From Paramecium pentaurelia (Eukaryota > Ciliophora > Oligohymenophorea > Peniculida > Parameciidae), in NCBI GenBank assembly GCA_905183005.1, contig CAJJDO010000021.1, forward strand, positions 132,773 to 196,772: 64,000 bases of DNA. Reading direction: 5' to 3'. Position numbers and translations under genes: made by a program. The notes beneath the pieces were generated by a model. It saw only the letters and a program-made list of their open reading frames with translations. It did not search any database and was not told where the DNA came from. Shown here in pieces: positions 50,194 through 60,441 of this stretch (the first letter of the stretch is position 1; every line of letters begins with the position of its first letter).

Positions 50194-51414
50194 TCACTTC
50201 TTAACAGCCATAAAAAATATACAATTATACATTAAGTATTTTTAATCCAATTTTGAATGATTATAAGTTGATTCTTACATTTACTCAAATTATATCTCAA
50301 ATCCTTTTTATTTTATATAATGTTTTAAATCATCATAGCTTAATTCAATACTAGTTTCAGAAAATTAATTAGCAAAATGATATTCTAAAGGTCCAAAATT
50401 TATCCAACATCCTTTAGGCTTTAAAATTTCATAAATGGTATCTATATAATCTAATACATTATTTGCTGTATCAATAAAGAAGCATGTTATAATACTATCC
50501 CAAAAATTAAAATATTTATCTTGATGATAGACTGTAATAAATTCTCCTGCTACAAATGACATTTCATCATTTTCAGTTAAAATTTCAGCCGGGGCTATAT
50601 CAGGTACTTTTACTAATTCAAATTAGTCATTTTCACTAAAATAAATGTTATATTACCTTAATCTATTGCAAAAATTGTTTGCAAAAGGATATAATTAATA
50701 TTAGTCTTTTTTTTAAGTGAGATTAATGATGAAATGAGAACTCAAAAGCATAAAATATGAGAATTCATTTCCTTATGCTGCAAAACCTCTACTTGCCAAT
50801 TCGAATACAAGTCTTCCTAAACCAGCTCCAGGTAATAACACCTAATATTTTACATTTTTAGTTCTTGCATCTGGATAATACTATTATAATTGATCAATAA
50901 TAAGTTTATAAGATTAATCTCTTTCTGTTTAACCTTAAATGCTCCAATCTTGTATTATTTATTTAATTGTACCTCGATAAAATTATTTTAAAGTTATCCT
51001 AAGTTTTGAAATATCACCATGTTAAACATGAGGAAAATATGGTAAATCTGATACATAATTAACTTAACTTAAATCCATTTCTGGAAACATATCGACATAG
51101 GCTGCAACTATTAAGAAACAAAAGTGTGCATTTTTCTTAATACAATAATCTAATTTTTTAACTCTTTCTTAATAATTCATTTATAGGTTGCTTCTTTGTT
51201 CAGGCTTAAGAGTCTCAAAATGAGTTTTTATTCTTTAAATCTCCACTTTCATATCATTTGTATAATTATAAAAACATGCAATCACATTTTTAAAATGTTA
51301 ATATTCATGAATATCCTTTTATAATATTTCATTATTTGAAGGATGATAGCTTGCATATTCTTTATCAAAATATAAAGCATCCATTTCTTTTATTTGAATT
51401 TCAATTTAATCCAT
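50194..51414 (-). CDS. CARNMT1: Carnosine N-methyltransferase (CARNMT1, N2227 family)
   Basis: About 380 residues from ATG 51414 to TGA (complement of 50194-50196). Diagnostic blocks: LLPGAGLGRLVFELASRG (SAM site), GNEFSYFMLLSSHLIIN, then MSFVAGEFITVYHQ, WDSIITCFFIDTANNVLDYI, ILKPKGCWINFGPLEYHF and ELSYDDLKHYI. This is the DREV/N2227-like fold that methylates carnosine and related dipeptides (and a protein His in some). The end LMYNCIFFMAVKK also fits. Introns near 49,860-50,960 are typical in size. Confidence 0.93.
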
Positions 51415-51467
51415 TAAAATAATTTTGTTAAATAATTAAAACAAAATATTTGCCAATATAGAATAGA

Positions 51468-52841
51468 ATGAACTTTCTGAGTTTATTTACATCATCCACC
51501 AAACAATAATAAAAATTATAAAAGATAAAAGTATCTGTAAAGTTAAAATTTAGATATATAAAGATGAACAATGTTAAAATTATTTCTAAAACTTAAATAT
51601 TGAAGATAATACTTAATGCCAAAAAATTTTAGATCAGATTGATATTTAAAATCAACTTGGAGATGATGTTATAATTATTATATCTTTAGGTGAGAAAAGT
51701 GCTTCTTCTTTTTACTTGTTAGAAAGATAAAAAATGCATTTCATAAAGAATTATCAATAAGTAAGAGCAAATAGCTAAAATTTTATAAAATGCTCCACAA
51801 AACTTAGAACTTTATATAATTTATTAAGAAATTAAGCTTTCAAAATTGTTAGAAACTCAATCTTACCATTAAAAGATTTGGAATCATATTAATATAAGTA
51901 GAGATATCATTTAATATTATTGAAGATTCTAAAGATCATTCATTTAGATAAGGGACACTATTGAAAAAAGGTAAAACTGGGTAATTTAGAGAGAGACTCT
52001 TCAAATTATAAAAAGACACCTTAATTTATGAAAAATAAGAGAAGCACGAAAAAAATAAAACAAAATAGAGTTGTATATCCCTTGATTCAATGTAAATTGA
52101 AAAACAACCAGATAAAAATTTAACATTTCTAATAAAATGTGATTAAAAAATTTATTAAATTAAAGCTTAAAGTAGAACTGATTTTGATGGATGGTAGGTA
52201 AAAATCATAATGAATTTGAAGGTTATATTCATTGCACAACTAAATTATGAAATGGAAGGAAGTAAAACTACTATTAGATTACGATAAGAAAATTGAATAA
52301 TGTGCCTATCAAAAAGTGGAAAAATTGAAAAGCCTTCCTTCCTAAATCAAATCTATAAAGTTTATAACGTAGAACAATACTTACATTACAAAGTTTATTT
52401 TATCAAAATTTTAGATAATTCTTAAAATATTTGGAGAATAATAGATCAGAATTAGATAATAAACTTTTTGGGTTTTTACAATTGACTTAGGAAAGTGAAA
52501 CTTTGCAACAAGGATCTAAAAATTATAAATAAATACTTGAAAAGAAAGAATTATTGTACCAGGAAATATAAGAAATGATGAAAGATGATGAACACTTTTC
52601 TAAATTTGAAAAAATATAATCGACTCAATTTAAACAAGAAATAACAATTTATTTTGATAAACAAATTGTACCTGATTTTCTTTTGCAAAGTAACTATATA
52701 TCATAATAGATAGTTCAATAGTCTTAAATAATATAAGATTTTTCAATTCATTAGTTTAAATAGTTCTATAAATTTCCTTTGTTTGATTTATCTGGATTTT
52801 ATTCAGATCCTACTGATATTGTGAATCCTAATTCTGAATGA
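51468..52841 (+). CDS. PH-domain protein with helical C terminus
   Basis: About 415 residues. ATG 51468 (MNFLSLFTSST) is joined through introns of 23, 22, 28, 28 and 25 nt, each needed. Residues roughly 150-260 are a PH domain: GTLLKKGKTGQFRERLFKL, IYEKQEK, and the closing helix DFDGWLYSLHNQIMKW. A helical region follows (QKVEKLKSLPSQIKSI, LEKKELLYQEIQEMMKDDEH) and ends PTDIVNPNSE at TGA 52839-52841. PH domains bind phosphoinositides or proteins, so membrane targeting is likely; the rest is not recognised. Its start lies 53 bp from the divergent CARNMT1 gene. Confidence 0.8.
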
Positions 52842-52847
52842 AAATGA

Positions 52848-53168
52848 ATGAATACTTATAATTCAAAAATAAATTAATAAATTCTTTAAAAATTATTAAT
52901 GGGTATACCAGAATCCAAAACTACAATTGAAGCCTATTACAATGATTATCATAAAGCGAACCAAAAGAAACAATAAAATTATTCCTTATCTGTTGAAGCC
53001 GATTGTTGTTAAGTTTAGAGAAATGATTATATCATTTTGACAGATTGTAGACATCTATATCATTTGAATTGCTGGCAATAAAAATAAAAAGAATCAGAAG
53101 GATTTATTTGCTTTTGCGAAAGCAAAATCCAAGGAAAACATTGTTATAAAGGAAAGAATGCTTCTTGA
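52848..53168 (+). CDS. Small RING-variant-like zinc protein
   Basis: 106 residues in one frame from ATG 52848, only 6 bp after the stop of the PH-domain gene, to TGA 53166-53168. The C-terminal half has ADCC...TDCRHLYHLNCW...FICFCESK...HCYKG, a Cys-Cys / Cys-x-His-x2-His-x2-Cys / Cys-x-Cys arrangement like a RING or RING-CH finger, which would make it an E3-type ubiquitin ligase or adaptor. With so small a spacing it might also be the end of a longer transcript of the upstream gene. Confidence 0.7.
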
Positions 53169-53948
53169 TTACTATTAATAAAAATTCTAATATTTTTTTT
53201 AATAAATCTTTTGGGTTACCACTTCGATACTGCATTAAATAAATTAAACCAATTAAAAAATTAAAGAACGAAAGTCTTAACTATGTTCGACTACATTTTA
53301 GAATAAATATAGTATTTTAGAATAATGAAATTTTTAAATTATCAATTAGGTCTATTTGATTTAGAGATTAGATCTTAAATGAATTTCAAAAAATTATTGA
53401 TAAAGGACATTCGTGATTATCAAAAAAATTTATTCTATTTATGGAACTATTAAATAAAAGGAAGGATTTTTTTATATATTAAAAACATGCATTTTTTTTT
53501 CATTTATACAAATATTAAAATATCTCAAAAATGTATGAGTAATGTTTCATAGTAGCAGAAATAAAATAATATTTCGATTATTATTAATTGTTCTTAAACA
53601 TGAATTCAGTCTAATAGAAACCATAAAATAATACTATTGTTTTAAATTGATACTAAAGATTATAATCAGATTAACATTTAGAGATTGATGGAGAATCCTT
53701 CTTCAACTATTAATTAGTTTCTTATTACGAAAATTAAGAAATATTAAAAAATCAATACTAACTTGAATATTTTCATTTTTTTTATACAAGATATTTATTT
53801 AGAAGAATTAATAATAAAATAAATTCTTAAATCAAATCTATCTAGGGATTTATTGATAGAATCTGGAAATTAAAGTTAAGAGTATAAATAGCATTTTTTA
53901 AATTTAATATAAAATTGATATAATTATTATAATGAAATTAAATATTTA
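53169..53948. other. Convergent intergenic region
   Basis: About 780 bp, AT-rich, with T/A homopolymers; nothing coding or structural that I can defend. Confidence 0.55.
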
Positions 53949-54927
53949 TCATTTATTTTCACAAATACTTATCCACCCTTTTCTAGGCTGATCTTTTTGA
54001 GCAAATATTTCCATTAATTAAGACTTTGGAAGCAATGTCTCAATTGTTTAATAAATATACTCTTTTGATTTTTAAGATTATTTTCCATTGCTAACTAAAT
54101 CAAATAAGACATCAGGAGTTCTTTAATGTCTTAATTCTAGTTACGTTTTTAATTCATCAAATTTTCTAAACATTATTAAAACTTATTTGGATTGATTTAA
54201 GACTTTCTGTGGACAATATAATATCAAATCTTTGACTTAAACTTTTTGTTATAAAAAATTAAGGTTATCTAAGACAGCTTCTTCAGTCTATTCAATTTTC
54301 ATATGTTTATTCAATTCTTCTAAAGCTTTTTCAAGACTTAATTAAACTACAACTAGATTTTCAATATATGTAAATCCTTTATTCTCCATAATTTCAAGAA
54401 TTTCATTAATAAGACCTTTATCAGACCAAATAAATAAAATTCCATTAGATATTACCTTTTTGGAAAGATCTAAATTTTTCTTTGAATATTAAGTATAAAT
54501 ACTAAATCTTTTCTAAAAAGATTATTAATGAAAATTCCTTAAACTCCTTTTGCATTTTGGGAAAGATCTGCACCTAGAATCTTTTTCAAGACAATAATTC
54601 TTAAATAAAACTTTTAAGAGTTACCTTCTTTGATCTGTTTCATATGATTGACACTTAATTGATTTTTTCCATTATAATAATACTTCTAAATTGTCACATG
54701 TTCTAATTAACTAAAGCAATTTACATTTTTGATTTTTTTGATTTTGTTTTGTATTTCCTTATTTTTTTAATTGCCTTTTATGAGTCTTGATTATCTACAT
54801 ATTCTGAATCATCTTCTGTTATATCATATCCTTAGTTTAGTTTAAAATAATTAATTCTTTTATTATCAGAACCAGGTTCATTATATCTCAACCTTGTTTT
54901 TATTGATTCCCGCTAATTTTTTCCCAT
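53949..54927 (-). CDS. MT-A70 family methyltransferase-like protein lacking DPPW
   Basis: About 305 residues from ATG 54927 to TGA (complement of 53949-53951). The basic N terminus (KKIRKYKTKSKKSK) leads to CDNLEVLLQWKKS; then after introns of 22 and 25 nt IIVLKKILGADLSQ and GIFINNLFRKD, where MT-A70 enzymes have the DPPW catalytic motif. The later blocks fit the METTL3/14-MTA family well: ISNGILFIWSDKGLINEILE, LRHQRTPDVLFDLVSNGKQS, SKEYIYQTIETLLPKSQLME and RKGWISICEN. In ciliates the adenine N6-methylating complex contains an active subunit (MTA1) and a catalytically dead one (MTA9); this looks like the latter type. Assignment to MTA9 itself is inference. Confidence 0.82.
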
Positions 54928-55068
54928 GTTTTTTTTATCAAATTAATCAAATAAATTAACCCATTATTATAAATTTAGAGGGAAATAATTAATTTTAATA
55001 AATATATAAATTAAATAAGTTTGAAAAAGAATAATGACTTTTAAATTATTATTAAGTATAAACGAAAA

Positions 55069-57013
55069 TCACTATTAAATTTTATGTTCTGCAAATGACC
55101 AGCCAGCCAAATGAGATTACTCTAAAAAGCTACCGATTTCAAAAACATTATGTTCCACCTTAATAAATCTTGTTTTTCTACTCAAAATAGGCATTTTGAT
55201 TTATTTATCTTTAACTTGATTCCAATCAATATCATTAAAATAAGGATGAGCCTTTATTTCTTCTGCATCTCCTTTACCAGAACCCAATCTTTTTGCTGGA
55301 TTTCTTTATAATAACTAAAAGTGTATAGAGATTAATAATTTTACTGCTTTCAAAAGATTAATCCCATCATTTGATATGTATGATGGTAATTTAAGATCAG
55401 CTTTTTAAATGTTATTAAAAAGTTCTTCTCTATCATTAGCATAATAAGGTGGTTGTCCAACTAAAAGTTCATACATAACAACTCCTAATAAATACCAATC
55501 TACAGCCTTTCCATGACCACATCTTTTGAGCATTTCAGGTGCTAAATAAGCTACAGATCCACAAAATGATCTTGCACCAGAATAATGCTCTTAAACTCCC
55601 TCCTTTGATAATCCGAAATCAGTTAACATAGCAAAACCATCTGCATCCAAAACAATATTGTCAGGTTTCAAATCTCTGAAAATAATATCTCTTTTATGTA
55701 AATCTTCCAAAGCAAGAATCATTTAAGTTAGATACAATTTTACTCTTTCTTCTGGAAATCTTTATTCTCTTCTCAAATGAGAACTTAAATCTCCTCCTGG
55801 ACAATAATCCATTATTAGACAGAGTTTATCAGAGGTCTGGAATGCATATCTTAACCGTACAATAAATGGATGTTTAGTTAATGATAAAACATTTCTCTCA
55901 GTTAATGCATATCTAGTTAGATTTTGCTCTTGCAATTATAAAAATATTATTATTACTTTATATTTTTGATTTATGAAGTACTTTCATAGCTAATAATTAA
56001 TTTGTGTCAAGCTTTTCAACTAAATAAACTTCCCCAAAACTACCTCTTCCTATAAGAGCATGTACTTTAAAATGATGGGGACCTACTTTATCTTCATTAA
56101 ATGAATTAGAATTTTCACTTCCAAAGTCAGTTCTTGCATCATAAATTTTAATTGAATTATTATTTTATTTTTGCATAGCTTACAGAAATATCTATTAATT
56201 GGATGAGTAATCCATAGCAATTTTGTTTTCTTTATTTCTAAGATGAAAATAATTCAATATACTTTAAATTTAGATTCAAACTTTGTTTATTTAGTAATAA
56301 ATCTATAATTTTTTATCTTTCATTCATAGTTGCTAAATGTAGACAAGTGTTTTTGTTAATATCTTAAGAATTAATATCAGCTCCAGCTGTAATTAATTAT
56401 TAAGTTATATCTTCTGCACCTAAACTACAAGCAACCATTAAAGGAGTTTATAATTTTGAATTTAATGAATCTATTTGAGCTTCATGATATAATAGTAATC
56501 CTACTAATTTAGAGTTTCCACTCATCACACTTAAATGTAACACTGTATTTCCTTCTACATCTCTTGCATTTACGTCAGGCTTGTCTTTTAGAAGTATTTC
56601 TCTAACCTCATTATAGCAATTATTTTTCACTGCTTTTATCAATTTTGCATTATTTGGACTCTTTGTATTCCTATAATATAAAAATAAAAAAACCAATTAT
56701 TTCTCCAATCTTAATAACGAATATCAATAACTTTGCCTGTATCTTGATCTCGAATACAAAATTCTGGATATTTACCTGAAGCTTTTACCTTGATATTTAA
56801 ATTTATTACTAATTTATTAGGTGGTAATTTTTGAACTAAAACTGAACCTTCATCAAGAAAACTTGGTGAAAGCATAGATCGTTCAATTCTATGACCAGCT
56901 GAAAATTATCTATCAGATTGTGATGGTTCTGTTTTTATTATTTTGGCTATGTTATATGTTTGCATAGGTGAACGAGAAGGAGGTTTTGTTATTGGAACCT
57001 ATTAAACATTCAT
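55069..57013 (-). CDS. Ankyrin-repeat AGC-type protein kinase
   Basis: About 620 residues from ATG 57013 to TGA (complement of 55069-55071). A 110-residue lead (SFLDEGSVLVQKLPPN, KYPEFCIRDQDTGKVIDI) precedes four ankyrin repeats (PDVNARDVEGNTVLHLSVM, NSKLQTPLMVACSLGAEDI, GADINSQDINKNTCLHLAT). The kinase follows: LIGRGSFGEVYLVEKL, LAMKVLHKS, IMDYCPGGDLSSHL, FRDLKPDNIVLD, DFGLSKEG, FCGSVAYLAPEML, VDWYLLGVVMYELLVGQPPY. The AGC tail has NDIDWNQVKDKQ and ends FEIGSFLEQSHLAGWSFAE, near a hydrophobic motif. Introns of 23 and 25 nt join the parts in frame. An ankyrin module in front of an S6K/SGK-like kinase suggests substrate or membrane targeting. Confidence 0.93.
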
Positions 57014-57465
57014 TGTGTTAGAATATTTTATAAATAACTTAATAATTTATATATTTTCTAAATATATTTCTCATCAAATCATAATATTATATTCTAAAAA
57101 TTACTCAACAAAGGTGTATAATCATAAAATCTAATCATAAAAATAATAGATTTTAGATTTTATTGAATTAGTTATTTCTTTTAAATATATAGGTTTGATT
57201 ACTTAGCTCAATAGAATAGCAAATATTAAATCTAATAAATAAGCTAAACCATAAAAAATTAGAATATTCTTGTAAAGATACAATTAATTATGTTTGAGAT
57301 TAAATATTAAACTGTTAAATCATTGAATAATGATGAAATTTTTAGACTAATATTGACAAAATCTAAGCTATTTGAGGTACCCAGTATTGAAAATAGAGTT
57401 ACTAATAATAGAAAATTGAACCATTGCTTAAAAATATAAAATAATCATGAATATTAAAATTTTGA
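57014..57465. other. Divergent intergenic region
   Basis: About 450 bp between divergent kinase genes; AT-rich, no additional frame. Contains presumed promoters only. Confidence 0.55.
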
Positions 57466-59180
57466 ATGTATTCTAATTAAGACCCAGAAGAATAATTTGA
57501 GCTTAATGAATTGATTGGAGAAGGTGCTTATGCAAAAGTTTATAAGGGGAAACATAAGAATGGCTAAATTGTAGCTATAAAAATAGTTCCTTCTACTGGT
57601 GAAATACAATCATTAATTAAGGAGATCTAGATCTTAAAAGTATTATCATTTATGTATTTAGGAATGTTAACATGCCCATATAGTACAATATTATGGTTCC
57701 TTTTATAAAGATGGAAATTTATGGCTTGTTATGGAATATTGTGTAGGAGGGTCAATTATTGATTTATTGAAAATTACTTAAAAAACATTAACTGAATCAG
57801 AAATTGCTGCTATTCTATATCATGTTCTACTTGGAATTGAATATTTGCATGCAAATAAAAAAATTCATAGAGATATCAAAGCTGGAAATATTTTATTGGA
57901 TGAGAAAGGAACAATTAAAATAGCAGATTTTGGAGTAGCTGCACAACTTATCTATACAAATGCAGACAAAGTATTTTTATTCTAATAAAAAGGGTACAGT
58001 AATAGGCACCCCTGTTTACATGTCTCCTGAAGTTATATCTAAGAATCGATATAACCATCTAACGGATATTTGGTCTTTGGGAGTGACTGCAATTGAACTT
58101 GCAGAAGGAAAGCCTCCATATTCTCACATTCATCCTGTAAGAGCGATGTTTGCAATTAAAAACAACCCACCTTAGGGTTTAACCAATCCTGAAAAGTGGT
58201 CTAAAGAATTTAACGATTTTGTAAAATCTTGCTTAAAAGTACAAGTCTCAGAAAGACCTACTGCTTAATAATTACTTTAGTCTCCATTTATTAAATAAGG
58301 CAAACAAGACTAAAAGAAATTAGTAAATCTCATTGACAACTTTCTCAACTAAATTGATGAGTATAGATAATCAAAAACATAAGGAAATGTAGAAAAAATT
58401 TAAACCTTAATCTCTAAACAAGAAGATAGTGAAGATGAAGAATAATCATGTGGAACTGTTGTGGAATGTGGAACACTTGTGATTAAAGAAGAAGAAGCTT
58501 AAAGTAAAAGTAAAAGTGAAAAGGAATTAGATTTTGTTACTTATGCTAAAAAAGAAAAAATTATTAATGAAATAATTGATGAATAATTAAGTGATGAGTA
58601 ATAAATGGAAAATATGAATTAAGATGAGAGAAAGAAGTTTTTGGCATTTTTGTAATCACAAATGGAAGAAGAAATTTCAAAAGTAAAATAAAAGTATATG
58701 CCTAAAATTGATATGCTCACTCAAAAAATTAAATAAAATGAATCCCCAGAATTGCCAAAGTTGTAAGAATATATTCCTTAAAGTAAGCAACAGGAATATA
58801 TTCCTTAGAATAGGCAATAGGAATACATTAAACAATAGGAATACATACCTTAGAGTAAATAATAGGAATATATAATATAGAGTAAACAATAGGAATATAT
58901 TCCTTAAAGTAAATAATAGGAATATATTCCTTAGAATAAACCTCAGCAATTGATTTAAACTCAATAATCTCAATTAATCCAATAATAATAACCATAAAAA
59001 ATTGAAGTATCAGTTCCATTTCAAGTCAATCCAGAAGTTTTATAAAAATTATCAAATATGAAAATCCCTCAAATAAAAATATAGAATGTAAGTTCTCCAA
59101 CAGCATAGTTAAGATCTAATCCTAAATAAAAAGTAAAGCCTGAGTATTTAGTAAAATAAAATATTAATTCTAATTATTGA
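57466..59180 (+). CDS. Hippo/MST (GCK-II) kinase with SARAH domain
   Basis: About 556 residues from ATG 57466 (MYSNQDPEEQFELNELIGEG; an ATG at 57447 is out of frame) to TGA 59178-59180. Kinase motifs: EGAYAKVYKG, VAIKIV, HRDIKAGNILLD, DFGVAAQL, GTPVYMSPEV, DIWSLGVTAIELAEGKPPYS, closely MST1/2-like. Introns of 22 nt (after IQILK, and before GTVIGTP). After an acidic linker (EDSEDEEQSCGTVVE) comes a SARAH-type helix (ERKKFLAFLQSQMEEEISKV, KYMPKIDMLTQKI) used for dimerisation in Hippo signalling. A Gln-rich repeat tail follows, listed separately. Ciliate MST/NDR-type pathways set cortical pattern and division plane; that role here is inference. Confidence 0.95.
58764..58950 (+). repeat. Coding tandem repeat, 27-bp-type units (QEYIPQSKQ)
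   Basis: Within the MST kinase tail the peptide QEYIP(Q)SKQ or close variants (QEYIPQNRQ, QEYIKQ, QEYIIQSKQ) occurs about seven times in tandem, encoded by imperfect copies of CAGGAATATATTCCTTAAAG-like units. One copy is shortened. Such repeats expand and contract easily, so length may differ between strains. Confidence 0.85.
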
Positions 59181-59497
59181 TTAGAAATTTAATTTAAACT
59201 ATTATTTATTCTATTATATATCTTAGTATTTTAATAGACTACTATATTAATCTCTATTACTCAAATTCTAAAACGTAAATAGTATTATTTTTACTTATTT
59301 ATATCTTATTTTACTTAATCAATCAAAGATTTATTAAAACTAAGGTATAACATATAAGTTATCAAAATGAATTAGATAAAATTTAACAAAAGAAAATAAA
59401 GATCCTTCATTATTGCAATTAATATTTTTCTTTTTCAATAGGTCAATAGATGAAGATACTGATGATTATTTGATATACTAAAATAAATAAAATTATT

Positions 59498-60421
59498 ATG
59501 GATTAAGAAATTGTGGATTAACTTACCCTCGATTCTATTCCTTACTATGAAGAGTAACTGTATGGGGCATTATAAGTCATAATTGATTTATAGTAAAAGG
59601 TTGAATAACATGAAATGATTCTAGATGATGTACTAATAAAATATTATTAGAAAAGGAAAATTCCAACGAAAACTAGACAGAGGATGTTGAAGGTGATCTT
59701 CAAGAAATAATTTCAACAATATAACAATAGTAACTAAAGGAATTATAAGATATTGATGATATAAGTTAAAAATAACAAGAGGATTTCGATTAATTGTTCA
59801 AAGTATCAAGCTTATTTCTATTAGTAATTACATGAGTTGGAATAATGGACTACTCAATACTAATAAGAAAATAATTAAGATGAATAATACATAAAAATTA
59901 CACAATAGATGATATTTGAAAGATAGCAATAACTAAAAGAATTAAGTCAATAGTTTATGTTGTAAGACATTCATAATAAAGAAAATCAAAGAATCATATA
60001 AAATTTACAATAAAAATTGTAATTGGACACTATCACTATGCCTTAAGATGGTTCTAATGAATAGACTATAGAAGTTAATTAATTTGTAAAACATCAACGT
60101 TAAGAATCAGAGGAAGATGTTGATTATATCTAATATCTTTAACTTACAGATTATAAGTAAAAACTTGAAGAAGAATTGGAACAAATTGCAAATAAACCTA
60201 AAGTTCTAAAGGAAATGATCGATGTCTCAACCTAAACCTATTAATAAGAGTTTCCAATTAGATAAAAGAATTACGATGACTTTGCTTACTCTATCAGTTG
60301 CGTATAGCCTACTTATTCTTTGGAAAACACTCCAAAAACAAGTCAAATACTATTACATTCTCTTTTAAAAGAGGAGAAACCAAAAAACAGAGGATGTTGT
60401 TCAGATTGCAGAATTTACTGA
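59498..60421 (+). CDS. Coiled-coil protein with Cys-rich end
   Basis: About 291 residues from ATG 59498 (MDQEIVDQLTLDSIPYYEEQ) to TGA 60419-60421. Introns of 26 nt (near 59,623) and 22 nt (near 59,800) restore the frame. The middle is coiled coil (DLQEIISTIQQQQLKELQDI, RQQQLKELSQQFMLQDIHNK), the end is NRGCCSDCRIY. Its 3' end is 20 bp from that of the FAM184 gene on the other strand. No family recognised. Confidence 0.7.
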
Positions 60422-60441
60422 AAATAAAATAATTTGATAGA

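Noticed and set aside
58677..59019. Minus-strand frames opposite the MST kinase repeat
   Set aside because: They are the reverse complement of the coding repeat; the plus-strand kinase reading is supported by conserved motifs upstream and the SARAH helix.
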